A stretch of DNA of 64,000 nucleotides from the NCBI RefSeq assembly GCF_040689105.1, contig NZ_JBFBVU010000011.1:62001-126000 (forward strand), in the 5' to 3' direction. This document shows, piece by piece, positions 7,772-17,617 of this stretch. The position numbers and the translations under genes are program-made. Under the pieces are notes generated by a model that worked only from the letters and a program-made list of their open reading frames with translations, made no database searches and had not been told where the DNA came from. The stretch comes from Meridianimarinicoccus marinus. GTDB lineage: Bacteria > Pseudomonadota > Alphaproteobacteria > Rhodobacterales > Rhodobacteraceae. Each line of letters opens with the position of its first letter. Position 1 is the first letter of the stretch.

Positions 7772-9397
7772 TCAGGTGCGCTGCGCCAGTGGCAGGGCAT
7801 CGGCCACGCGGGCGGCATTGGCCATCAGGGTAAAGGTCAGGTTCTTGGCCGGCAGCGCCGGGAAGACCGAGCCATCGGCCACATGCACATTGGTGAACCC
7901 GCGCAGGGCGCCATCGGGGGATGTGGTCAGCGGGGTCTCGGCCTGCGCCATCGGCAGGGTGCCGGTGTAATGCACGCTGGCGCCCATGGGGCGGATGTGG
8001 GTCATGCCCGGCGCCAGCGGGGCGCGCATCATGCGGAAGGCCCGGCCAAGGTCGCGCAGGGCGGCGCGGATGCGCGGGCGTTCACCCGCGGGCGGGCGAT
8101 AGCGGGCCGACAGCACCGGGCCGTCGGTGCCGGGCTCCAGCGTCAGCCAGTTGCCGTCGCGCCGGGTGTCGTGGAAATTCAGATTCACCACCCCCAGCCC
8201 GCTGCGCAGCCGCGCCAGAACCGCGCTGGCCGCCGGCAGCGGCAGCGGCAGTTGTTGCAGCACCGGATGCAGGTCGCCGGCGGTAAACGTGGTGATCTGG
8301 CCGTGCACATAGGGCCGGTCCGGGGTGGCCGCCAGCCCCATGGCCAGCTGGTGATACTGGTAGGCATCCACGGGCGCGCCGCGCCCCAGCATGGCCAGGT
8401 TCAGGAAGGGGGCCAGCACCTGCCGGTTGTCCATCAGCCCGGTCAGGCGCGGTGCTGCGTCATTGCGCTCGGCCAGCGTCTGCAGCACCAGCCGCCCGGT
8501 TTCCAACGTGCCGCAGGACAGCAGGAAGCGGTCGGCCTTAAGGTGCAGCGTGGCACCGTCGCGGCGGCGCACGCGCAGGGTGGCAATGCGGCCCGTGCCG
8601 TCGCCCTCCAGCGCTTCGGCGGCCAGATGCGGCAGGTAGGTCAGGCCGGGATGATCCAGAAGCGCCACCAGGGTCTGCCCCGGTGTATAAAGCGCGCCGG
8701 TCGGGCAGCCCCACAGGCAGCGCCCGCAAAGGGTGCAGCCGCACCGGCCCTCGCGATCCTCGGCCAGCGTGGCCTGCCGGGATCGGCCCAGGCGGAAGCC
8801 GGGCAAGGCCTTTTGCAAGGCCGTGCGCCGGGTGGTGTAGCTGTCCAGAAGGGTCGCGCTGGCGCGATCCAGTGTCACCGGGTCATGCAGGTGCGCGTGC
8901 AGGGGCAGGTGCGGAGACAGGTCATCGGGCGCGCCGCCGATGCCGATCCGCTGGGCCACCAGATCGTAATAGGGCGCCAGATCCCGCGCCGTGATCGGCC
9001 ACCCGTCCAGATCGGCGGCATCGAAAGGATAGGCGCCGGCGGTCCAGGCTTCGGCCAGCCCGCCCGTGGTGAAACTGCGCAGGGGCGCGAAACCGTCTCC
9101 TGTCAGCACGCGCGGCTGGGGCGCGGGCTGGAACACGAAATCCTTGGACGGTGGCAGGCCATAGTATTCGCGCGCGCCACCGGGGTCGGGCAGATGCACC
9201 GCCTGAAAATCCGTGCCCAGAAAGAAGGCGGCGGGATCATCCAGTGCCTCGGGCAATTCCGAAAACGGGGTGTCGCGCAGGGGATAGCCGCCGTGCAGCC
9301 CGCCCGCATCGACCAGCGTCACCTGCGCGCCGCGTTCCAGAAGGGTCTGGACCGCATGCAGGCCGCTGGCCCCGGCGCCGACGACCAGAACGCTCAT
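7772..9397 (-). CDS. GMC-type FAD oxidoreductase with an inserted 4Fe-4S-like cysteine motif
   Basis: 541 residues. The N-terminus is an FAD dinucleotide fold (VLVVGAGASGLHAV, with the acidic end of strand 2 at VD). The C-terminus carries the GMC signature HYTGTLPM and NVHVADGSVFPALPAKNLTFT. In the middle, residues 219-232 read CGCTLCGRCLWGCP, giving Cys221-x2-Cys224-x2-Cys227-x3-Cys231-Pro, the spacing of a ferredoxin-type 4Fe-4S ligand set. Most GMC enzymes have no such motif. The start ATG overlaps the stop of the upstream epimerase gene (ATGA). The substrate is unknown; neighbours suggest a lipid or glycan. Confidence 0.82.
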   Translation of the reverse strand: MSVLVVGAGASGLHAVQTLLERGAQVTLVDAGGLHGGYPLRDTPFSELPEALDDPAAFFLGTDFQAVHLPDPGGAREYYGLPPSKDFVFQPAPQPRVLTGDGFAPLRSFTTGGLAEAWTAGAYPFDAADLDGWPITARDLAPYYDLVAQRIGIGGAPDDLSPHLPLHAHLHDPVTLDRASATLLDSYTTRRTALQKALPGFRLGRSRQATLAEDREGRCGCTLCGRCLWGCPTGALYTPGQTLVALLDHPGLTYLPHLAAEALEGDGTGRIATLRVRRRDGATLHLKADRFLLSCGTLETGRLVLQTLAERNDAAPRLTGLMDNRQVLAPFLNLAMLGRGAPVDAYQYHQLAMGLAATPDRPYVHGQITTFTAGDLHPVLQQLPLPLPAASAVLARLRSGLGVVNLNFHDTRRDGNWLTLEPGTDGPVLSARYRPPAGERPRIRAALRDLGRAFRMMRAPLAPGMTHIRPMGASVHYTGTLPMAQAETPLTTSPDGALRGFTNVHVADGSVFPALPAKNLTFTLMANAARVADALPLAQRT

Positions 9398-10779
9398 GCT
9401 GGGCCGGAGCCGCGATGCGTGAGCGACAGGATCAGCGCGGCGATGCCGCCCGCCACGATGGTGGCCAGTCCGCGCAGCCCCTGAAACCCGGTGACCAGCG
9501 TGGCGCGCAGCGGGCCCTCGGCGGGCACGGTCTGGAACGCTCGCGCAGTGGGCGGCAGTTTCTCGACGATGGCCAGCAGCAGGATCAGGCGGCGGCGAAA
9601 CAGGCTCTTGCGGGCGAAGAAGCTGGTGTAGCCGTCCATCAGGCTCAGGGCCATCGGGCTGCGACGGGAAAACCGCAGCACCGCTGCATCGAAGCTGCCC
9701 GGTGCCGGGGTCAGGGCGAAGCGGGCAATCCCGTCCAGATAGGCGACCTCGGCCTGCGGGCCGGGCAGGGTGCCGCACAGATGGCGGCTGATGTCCCGGC
9801 ATTCCTGTACCAGCGTGTCGCGCGGTTCGGGATCGGGGGGCATGGCGTCGCTGGGCGCGCGGGCAGGGGGCGGCGGCGGATCGCCCGAGATCGCCTCGGC
9901 CAGCATGTCCTCCAGCGAGACCATCTCGGGCCGCAGCCGATCCATCAGCCAGTTGTCGCGGGCGGCGGAATCATTGGCGAAGACCGCGAACTGCCCGGCG
10001 GTGGCGGGCATGACCGGGCGGGCCAGCGGTTCCATCGCCGCCAGCAGGGCTTGCAGCGGGGTCAGGGGCAGCGGCAGGAACTTCGGGGTCTTGCCGGTGA
10101 TCTCGGCGTGCATCCGGGTCAGGAAATCGCGAAAGCTCAGCCGCTCCGGCCCGCCCAGGTCCAGAACCTCGCCCGTGGCCGGGACGTCGATCAGCGCCTC
10201 GATGGCGCGGGCCACGTCGTCCACATGCACCGGCTGCACATCCACCGGGCCGCCGCGCGCAGGCAGCGGGATGATCGGCGCGCCGGCGATCTTGCCCAGC
10301 GTCGCGGCGATGGGCGATCCCGGCCCGAAGACCAGCGTCGGGCGCAGGATGGTGTGCGGCAGACCGCTGGCGGCAAGTGCTGTCTCGGCGGCCTGTTTGG
10401 TCTGCGCATAGGGATAATGCCGCTTGTCGGGATAGCCCGCCGCGATGGTGCTGACGAAGATCATCGCCTCGACCCCTGCGGCCTTCGCGGCTTCGGTCAG
10501 TGCTTCGGTGGCCTGCTGGTTGGCGGCGGCATAGTCGTCGGGTGCCGCCTTGCCGGTCAGGGCGGCCATGTGCAGCACGCGGTCTGCGCCTTCAAGGGCG
10601 GCGCGATAGCTGTCAGGCCGGTCCAGATCGCCCTTGATGGCGGTGCAATTGGCGGGCAGGTCGGGCAGGGCCGCCGGGTCGCGCAGTAGCAGGGTGCAGG
10701 TGACCTCGGGGCGCCTTGCCAGACGCCGCAAGACCTGCCGTCCGACGAAGCCGCTGGCGCCTGTCACGAAAAGCTTCAT
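9394..10779 (-). CDS. NAD-dependent epimerase/dehydratase with extra C-terminal domain
   Basis: 461 residues. The start at 10779 follows AAGGAGA, and the first residues MKLFVTGASGFVG form the NAD-binding loop. YPYAQTK supplies the Tyr-x3-Lys pair, and VDVQPVHVDDVA is typical of extended SDRs. Residues ~1-300 are the epimerase-like unit. A proline-rich linker near residue 300 leads into a ~150-residue C-terminal part ending in a predicted membrane anchor (GLRGLATIVAGGIAALILSL). This C-terminal part I do not recognise. The gene is coupled to the GMC gene by overlap, so the two proteins probably act on the same molecule. Confidence 0.8.
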   Translation of the reverse strand: MKLFVTGASGFVGRQVLRRLARRPEVTCTLLLRDPAALPDLPANCTAIKGDLDRPDSYRAALEGADRVLHMAALTGKAAPDDYAAANQQATEALTEAAKAAGVEAMIFVSTIAAGYPDKRHYPYAQTKQAAETALAASGLPHTILRPTLVFGPGSPIAATLGKIAGAPIIPLPARGGPVDVQPVHVDDVARAIEALIDVPATGEVLDLGGPERLSFRDFLTRMHAEITGKTPKFLPLPLTPLQALLAAMEPLARPVMPATAGQFAVFANDSAARDNWLMDRLRPEMVSLEDMLAEAISGDPPPPPARAPSDAMPPDPEPRDTLVQECRDISRHLCGTLPGPQAEVAYLDGIARFALTPAPGSFDAAVLRFSRRSPMALSLMDGYTSFFARKSLFRRRLILLLAIVEKLPPTARAFQTVPAEGPLRATLVTGFQGLRGLATIVAGGIAALILSLTHRGSGPA

Positions 10780-10792
10780 GGCGCCGTCTCCT

Positions 10793-11170
10793 TCAGAATT
10801 CACCGTCGCTGAATGCCCAGAACCGTCCAGCCAAGTAGCCGAAGCTGCTGACCAGAACGATCATCACCGCCAGCGCCAAATTATAGGAAAGCCCGGCCAT
10901 GTCGACGATGACAACGACACTCATCTGGCTGATGACGAGGTTGATCGCCGAGATCACGAAGAATCGCGGCATCGAATGCGAGACATGCGCCTGCGACCGG
11001 AAGGTCACATGGCGGTGGCCGTAGTAGGACAGGAAAAACCCGGTGCAGAAGGCCACCAGATTGCCCCAGAACGCCTCCATGTGCAGGATATGAACACAGA
11101 ACAGGCCAACGGCGATGTGAACACAGGTCACGATCCCGCCCATGAAGCCAAAGGTGATCAGGCTACGCAT
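10793..11170 (-). CDS. GtrA family membrane protein
   Basis: 125 residues with four predicted transmembrane helices and the GtrA features FGFMGGIVTCVHIAVG at the start, FCTGFFLSYYGHRHVTF in the middle and GRFWAF at the end. GtrA proteins are thought to flip lipid-linked monosaccharides made by GtrB-type transferases. The ATG at 11170 has GGAAAG at good spacing; a GTG at 11179 is the alternative. It heads the run GtrA, epimerase, GMC and then, after a 121-base gap, the GtrB-like gene. Confidence 0.86.
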   Translation of the reverse strand: MRSLITFGFMGGIVTCVHIAVGLFCVHILHMEAFWGNLVAFCTGFFLSYYGHRHVTFRSQAHVSHSMPRFFVISAINLVISQMSVVVIVDMAGLSYNLALAVMIVLVSSFGYLAGRFWAFSDGEF

Positions 11171-11296
11171 ACTCGCCACTTTCCAACAAAGGTACCAACG
11201 AGAGGACTATAATGGGGTCCCCTTGTTGGCGGAAGCGGTGAACTGACACATCACAGCTTAAAGTTGTGTCGTAGCGCGCTGCCCCCGCGACGGTGT

Positions 11297-12676
11297 TCAG
11301 GGGCCGCTGCGCGCGTTCCAATCGGTGATATAAGCCTGCTCGGCCGCGGTGGGCACGGCGGGCGCGCCGGGTGCGGTCCCGGCCGAAGCGGTGTCGGTCG
11401 GTGCCGGGCCGGCCAGCAGGGCCGCGCCCTGACTGGTGCCGGTAGAGCCGTGCATGGCGCGCACCGGTGATCCGGTGGCGACCGACAGCATCCGGCCATA
11501 GCAACGGTTGCGGGCAAAAGGGCCTTCGACCAGGATCGGGCCGTCGTGACCGATCAGGTCCAGGCACCGCGCGGTAACCAGTGCAAGGTAGAAGGCCACT
11601 GCTGCGCCCCGGACACCAGTGCCGACCTCGGGCTCGGCCCCGCACCAATGTGCGTCCTGCCCCCGGAACGGGCCGGTTTCTGGCACCACGGCGGGCAACA
11701 GCATCACACCGCCCGACAGCACCGCGGCGATGTCGGCCTCGGTCGGCTCGGGATAGGTGCCGCCGCTGGCCAGATCGTGTTCGCGCCCGCCCATGAAGCG
11801 GGCCGAGGGCACCGGGTTGCCGAAGGCGTCGGTGTTGATGAGCGTGTCGCGCGACGGGTCCAGATCGACCTCTTGCCCGCCCACGGACATGACGATCACC
11901 CAGGTGCCCGACGAGATGACCGAGAACGGCCGGGGATTGCCCAGAAGGTGCGGCAGCAGCGAGGCATTGCTGTCATGGATGCCGCAATGCACCGGCGTGT
12001 CTGGCGCCAGCCCGGTGCGTGCCGCGATCTCGGGCAGGATTGGGCCCAGCACATCCGCCGAGGGCCTCGCCGGGGCCAGCTTGTCAGCGATGCCCAGCGT
12101 GTCGACCAGCGAGGAAAACCCGCGGGCGCGCGGGTCCCACAGATCGGTGTGGCAGCCCAGCGAACTGACATCCGCCGCCGTGACCCCGGTCAGCCGGGCG
12201 CCCCAGTATTGCGGATAGGTCAGGATCGTTTCGGTGCGTGCCTTCAGGCCGGGATCGGTGGCGAACTGCCAGTGCAGCTGCGCGCCCACATTCAGCCCCA
12301 TGCCCAGCCGCGGAGAGCCGGTTTCGGAGAACTCTGGCCGCAGGCGGTCATAGTCCTCGGCCAGATCGTCGGGGCCGGAATGTTCGTAGTCCAGGATCGG
12401 CGCGGCGAGGTCGCCATGGGCGTCCAGAAGCGCCACGCAAGCGCCATGGGTGGTGATCGAGATGGCGTCGATCCCGTGTTCGGCGTGAAACCGGGTCAAT
12501 GCCTCCAGCAGGAAGTCCCAATGCCCGTCCACATCGAAATGCGGCCAGGGCGGGCCGGGCAGCACAATGTTGGGCCGTGTGACCACGGCGATTTCCGACA
12601 GGTCGGCCAGATTGACCAGCGCCAGCTTGGCGTTGGTCTTGCCGATGTCGATGACGGCGACATGTCCCTGGGTCAT
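11297..12676 (-). CDS. rhaK: Rhamnulokinase-type FGGY carbohydrate kinase
   Basis: 459 residues of an FGGY kinase. It begins with the phosphate-binding VAVIDIGKTNAKLALV, has GIHDSNASLLPHLL in the sugar-binding region and ends with the ATP-side motif GSTGTSQGAALLAG. In the alphaproteobacterial rhamnose operon the kinase phosphorylates L-rhamnulose, and in Rhizobium leguminosarum RhaK is also needed for activity of the rhamnose ABC transporter. It is the last gene of the rhaRSTPQUK transcript and overlaps rhaU by ATGA. The C-terminus carries an Ala/Pro/Thr-rich stretch before the final helix. Confidence 0.9.
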   Translation of the reverse strand: MTQGHVAVIDIGKTNAKLALVNLADLSEIAVVTRPNIVLPGPPWPHFDVDGHWDFLLEALTRFHAEHGIDAISITTHGACVALLDAHGDLAAPILDYEHSGPDDLAEDYDRLRPEFSETGSPRLGMGLNVGAQLHWQFATDPGLKARTETILTYPQYWGARLTGVTAADVSSLGCHTDLWDPRARGFSSLVDTLGIADKLAPARPSADVLGPILPEIAARTGLAPDTPVHCGIHDSNASLLPHLLGNPRPFSVISSGTWVIVMSVGGQEVDLDPSRDTLINTDAFGNPVPSARFMGGREHDLASGGTYPEPTEADIAAVLSGGVMLLPAVVPETGPFRGQDAHWCGAEPEVGTGVRGAAVAFYLALVTARCLDLIGHDGPILVEGPFARNRCYGRMLSVATGSPVRAMHGSTGTSQGAALLAGPAPTDTASAGTAPGAPAVPTAAEQAYITDWNARSGP

Positions 12677-12990
12677 GGCATGTGAAACACGGGCACAAGC
12701 GGCACCGCCACGGGTTCGTTGTCCTCATGGGTGCGCATCAGGTCGGCCATATGGGCCCACCATCTCTGCATCACCGGGGTTGTGGGCAGATCGTCCATGC
12801 GGTGATCGTCGCTGCGCCAGAGCACGCCGAACAAGGTATGGGTCTCGGGATCCAGATGGATCGAGTAGTCCGAGATCCCGGCCTCCTTCAGCAGCGTGAC
12901 AAGCTCGGGCCAGATGGCATCGTGGCGCGCCTTGTATTCCGCTTCGCAGCCGGGGGTCAGGTGCATCTTGAAGGCGAACTTCTCCATCAT
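12673..12990 (-). CDS. rhaU: L-rhamnose mutarotase
   Basis: 105 residues, close to the 104 of E. coli RhaM, with which it lines up without gaps over most of its length: FAFKMHLTPGCEAEYKARH at the N-terminus, IWPEL, MQRWWAHMADLM and the terminal PVFHMP. The conserved histidine is His22 if the second Met (12987) is the start. It interconverts alpha and beta rhamnose for the isomerase. Two adjacent ATGs exist; the first overlaps the rhaQ stop (ATGA), while the second is better spaced from GGAGG. rhaM is the enterobacterial name. Confidence 0.94.
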   Translation of the reverse strand: MMEKFAFKMHLTPGCEAEYKARHDAIWPELVTLLKEAGISDYSIHLDPETHTLFGVLWRSDDHRMDDLPTTPVMQRWWAHMADLMRTHEDNEPVAVPLVPVFHMP

Positions 12991-13970
12991 TTCCTCCACA
13001 TTGCCCAAAGGCGGGGAAGGGCGATGACGCCGATCAGCAGGGCGCCGATGACGATGGACATGACGATGCCCGGCACGTTCAGCAGGCCCAGACCGAAGGT
13101 GACCAGCCCCATCACAAAGGCGGCGATGAAGACGCCGGGGATGGTGCCGGACCCGCCCAGGATGTTGACGCCGCCCAGCACGACCATGGTCACGACTTCC
13201 AGTTCCAGCCCGGTGGCGATCGACGGCCGGGTCGAGCCCAGCCGCGAGGTCAGGCAGATCGAGGCGACCCCGGCCATCAGCCCGGTCAGCAGGAACAGGA
13301 TGAACTTCACCCGCGCCACCCGGATGCCCGAGAACAGCGCGCCGGTGGGATTGTTGCCGATGGCATAGACCGTGCGGCCAAAGTTGGTCTTGTGCAGCAC
13401 GACGCTGTAGATGATCGCGAGCAGGGCGAAGAGCACGAATTCGAAGGACACCACCCAGAACACATAGCCCTGTCCGAAGAAGGCGAAATCCGCCGGGTAG
13501 CCGCGGAACGCCTGGTCGCCCAGCACGATATAGCTGATGCCGCGAAACAGGCTCATGGTGCCGATGGTCACGACGATGGAGGGCAGCCCCAGCCGAGTCA
13601 CCAGAACGCCGTTGAAGGCGCCGCACAGCAGCCCGGTGCCCAGACCCACAAGGATCAGGACCGGGGTGCCGGCGCCAAGTTGCAGCGCCGCGCCCATGGC
13701 GGTGGAGGCCAGCGCAATGATCGAGGCGACGCTCAGGTCGATTTCGCCCGAGATGATCAGCAGCGCCATGGCGAAGGCGATCATCGCCTTCTCGGTGAAG
13801 TTGAAGGTTGCGTCGCTCAGGCTCCAGGCGTTCAGGAAGTAGGGCGAGGCAAAGCTGTTGGCGATGAAGATCGCAATGGCCACCAGAAGCAGCAGGCTTT
13901 CCCAGCTTTTCAGTCGGGTGGCCAGCGGTGATTGCAGCCGGTCGGGGATGTAACGCTCGGTGAGGCTCAT
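12987..13970 (-). CDS. rhaQ: Rhamnose ABC transporter permease RhaQ
   Basis: 327 residues of a BPD_transp_2/RbsC-like CUT2 permease with about eight to ten hydrophobic helices. The segment ISGEIDLSVASIIAL (GEIDLSV) and the later LGGVNILGGSGTIPG loop are the conserved cytoplasmic motifs of ribose-type permeases. It forms the membrane channel together with RhaP and is driven by RhaT. It overlaps rhaP by four bases (13967-13970) and rhaU by ATGA. Confidence 0.93.
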   Translation of the reverse strand: MSLTERYIPDRLQSPLATRLKSWESLLLLVAIAIFIANSFASPYFLNAWSLSDATFNFTEKAMIAFAMALLIISGEIDLSVASIIALASTAMGAALQLGAGTPVLILVGLGTGLLCGAFNGVLVTRLGLPSIVVTIGTMSLFRGISYIVLGDQAFRGYPADFAFFGQGYVFWVVSFEFVLFALLAIIYSVVLHKTNFGRTVYAIGNNPTGALFSGIRVARVKFILFLLTGLMAGVASICLTSRLGSTRPSIATGLELEVVTMVVLGGVNILGGSGTIPGVFIAAFVMGLVTFGLGLLNVPGIVMSIVIGALLIGVIALPRLWAMWRK

Positions 13971-14950
13971 GCCGTGTGCTCCGCGGATTTCAGGATGATC
14001 CGACCCTTCTCGCGATTGGCGCGGGCATTGAAGGCGACGGCGATGATGATGGCGCTGCCCGAGATGGCAAGCTGCCAGAAGGGCGAAATGTTGACGACCG
14101 GCAGGGCGTTCTTGATGACCCCCAGGAACAGGGCGCCCAGAAGCGCGCCGCCCACGGTGCCGATGCCGCCGGCGATCGAGATGCCGCCGATCACGCAGGC
14201 GGCAACCACGTCAAGCTCGAAGCCGCCGGCGATGTCCACATAGGACACCGCATAGCGCGACACCCAGAGGTAACCGGTCAACCCGGCCAGCGCGCCCGAG
14301 ATGGCGAAGGCCCAGAACTGGGTCTTGCCCACGTTCAGACCGGTGTAGGTGGCCGCGTGCGGGTTGCCACCGACCGCATAGAAGGCACGGCCCAGCGTGG
14401 TGCGGGTCATCACCAGGGTGAACAGGATGACGGCGGCGATGGCGATCCAGCTGAGCATCGGAAGGCCCAGGACCTGGGCGCGCGGGAAGGCCTTGAAAGC
14501 TTCGCTCATCTCGTGGCTGTTGACCCATTTGCCGTCCGACAGCAGGAAGATCATGCCCCGGAAGATCGTCATGGTGCCCAGGGTCACCACGATCGGCGGG
14601 ATCGCCAGTTTCCACACCAGCAGCCCGTTGATCATGCCCAGGGCGGTGCCAAGGCCCACGGCCACCAGCAGGATCACCACGATGGGCAGGCCGGGGGCGG
14701 CGACGTTGATCATCGACACCACCATGCCGGTCAGCGCCAGGTTGGCGGCGACACTCAGGTCGATGCATTTGGTCAGGATCACGATCATCTGGCCGACGGC
14801 CAGCAGGATCAGCGGCGAGGTGTCGTTGAACACCCCGGCCAGATTGGAGGGCGTCACGAAACCGGGAAAGCGGGTGGCGATCAGCGCCAGCAGCACCCCG
14901 ATGGCGCCCAGCAGGATGACCTCGCGCGAGGCCAGAAGCCGTTTCAACAT
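13967..14950 (-). CDS. rhaP: Rhamnose ABC transporter permease RhaP
   Basis: 327 residues, a paralogue of RhaQ with the same CUT2 permease pattern: TKCIDLSVAANLALTG near residue 60 and CVIGGISIAGGIGTVGG near residue 250. The first helix follows MLKRLLASREVILLG. The start ATG lies 14 bases after the rhaT stop. The name order (P before Q) follows the R. leguminosarum operon and is positional. Confidence 0.93.
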   Translation of the reverse strand: MLKRLLASREVILLGAIGVLLALIATRFPGFVTPSNLAGVFNDTSPLILLAVGQMIVILTKCIDLSVAANLALTGMVVSMINVAAPGLPIVVILLVAVGLGTALGMINGLLVWKLAIPPIVVTLGTMTIFRGMIFLLSDGKWVNSHEMSEAFKAFPRAQVLGLPMLSWIAIAAVILFTLVMTRTTLGRAFYAVGGNPHAATYTGLNVGKTQFWAFAISGALAGLTGYLWVSRYAVSYVDIAGGFELDVVAACVIGGISIAGGIGTVGGALLGALFLGVIKNALPVVNISPFWQLAISGSAIIIAVAFNARANREKGRIILKSAEHTA

Positions 14951-14964
14951 CTGTTCGGCCTTTC

Positions 14965-16491
<1,527 letters not shown>

Positions 16492-16527
16492 CTCTGCCTC
16501 TTTTTCTGACTGGAGTAATTCGGGGGT

Positions 16528-16549
16528 GCGGGGGGCGATGGCCCCCCGC
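16528..16549. promoter_or_regulatory. GC hairpin between rhaS and rhaT
   Basis: A perfect 9-base-pair stem, GCGGGGGGC-GATG-GCCCCCCGC. On the minus strand it lies downstream of the rhaS stop (16578) and upstream of the rhaT start. There is no T-tract directly after it in the direction of transcription. Such hairpins commonly protect the 3' end of the upstream message or partly terminate, giving more binding protein than ATPase. Confidence 0.7.
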
Positions 16550-16577
16550 GTGGTCTGCGCGCCGTGGCGCGCCGGCC

Positions 16578-17579
16578 TCAGAAGATGCTCTTGAACTGAT
16601 CGATGTTCGAGCTGTCGTAGACGAAGGGGTCGGCCATGGCGGCGGCGTTGGATTCGTCCAGGGTGATCGATCCCATGCGGCCGATCTCGATGGTGGCGCC
16701 AGGCTCGGCCACAGCGTTTTCGCTGGCCAGCTGGTAGGCGATCATCGTGGCCGAATAGCCCAGATCGATCGGGTTCCAGATCGCGAAGGACTTGGACGCG
16801 CCGCTTTCGATGGCCCCCGCCATTTCCGACGGCAGACCCAGACCGGTGACGTTGACTTCACCGATCTTGCCGGCATCGGCCACGGCCTGAGCGGCGGCCA
16901 CGATGCCCACCGAAGTCGGTGCGATGATCGCGTCCAGATCCGGGTAGGACTGCATGAGGCCCTGCGCTTCGCGATAGGATTTGTCGGCCAGGTCATCGCC
17001 ATAGACGGTCGCGACGACCTCGATGCCCGGATAGTTGCCCATCACCTTGTTCATTTCCTCGATCCAGACGTTCTGGTTGGTCGAGGTGGTGGTGGCCGAC
17101 AGCAGGGCAACCTCGCCGCCATCGGGCAGATGGTCGGCGGCCAGCTTGATGATCATGTTGCCGATCAGCGGGTTCGACGACGGGTTCAGATGCACCTGAC
17201 GGCCTTCTTCGGCAACGCCGCTGTCCCAGGACACGACGGTGATGCCGCGCTGCATGGCCTTCTTCAGGGTCGGCACCAGTGCATCGGTGTCGTTGGACGA
17301 TACGGCGATGGCATCGACGCCCTGCGCGATCAGCGAGTTGATGACCTCGATCTGGCCCTCGGCGGTGGTGTCGGTCGGGCCGGTGTAGATGACCTCGACG
17401 TTGCCCAGTTCGGCGGCGGCTTCTTCGGCGCCCTTGGCGGCGGCTTCGAAGAAGCCGATGCCCAGAGCCTTGACCACAAGCGCGATGCGCATGGTGTCAT
17501 CGGCCATGGCGGTGGTGCCCATGAAGCTGGTGGCCAGGCTGACGCCAGCCAGGAGTTTGGTGAAGTTGCGACGGATCAT
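16578..17579 (-). CDS. rhaS: Rhamnose ABC transporter substrate-binding protein
   Basis: 333 residues with a signal peptide (MIRRNFTKLLAGVSLATSF, cleavage after TAMA). The mature part is a periplasmic binding protein of the RbsB type: MRIALVVKALGIGFFEAAAKGAEEAA, then GVDAIAVSSNDTDALVPTLKKA and SWDSGV. A strong GGGAGGA precedes the ATG. It delivers rhamnose to RhaPQT. It is the second gene of the operon after rhaR and is followed by a hairpin. Not related to the AraC-type RhaS of E. coli. Confidence 0.93.
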   Translation of the reverse strand: MIRRNFTKLLAGVSLATSFMGTTAMADDTMRIALVVKALGIGFFEAAAKGAEEAAAELGNVEVIYTGPTDTTAEGQIEVINSLIAQGVDAIAVSSNDTDALVPTLKKAMQRGITVVSWDSGVAEEGRQVHLNPSSNPLIGNMIIKLAADHLPDGGEVALLSATTTSTNQNVWIEEMNKVMGNYPGIEVVATVYGDDLADKSYREAQGLMQSYPDLDAIIAPTSVGIVAAAQAVADAGKIGEVNVTGLGLPSEMAGAIESGASKSFAIWNPIDLGYSATMIAYQLASENAVAEPGATIEIGRMGSITLDESNAAAMADPFVYDSSNIDQFKSIF

Positions 17580-17617
17580 GATGAGTTCCTCCCTATGGTC
17601 ACAACGGAAACAACGTC

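Noticed and set aside
7883..9484. 533-codon open frame on the plus strand
   Set aside because: It runs opposite to the GMC oxidoreductase gene and its protein is rich in Gln/Arg/Gly without any domain; it is the antisense shadow of a GC-rich gene.
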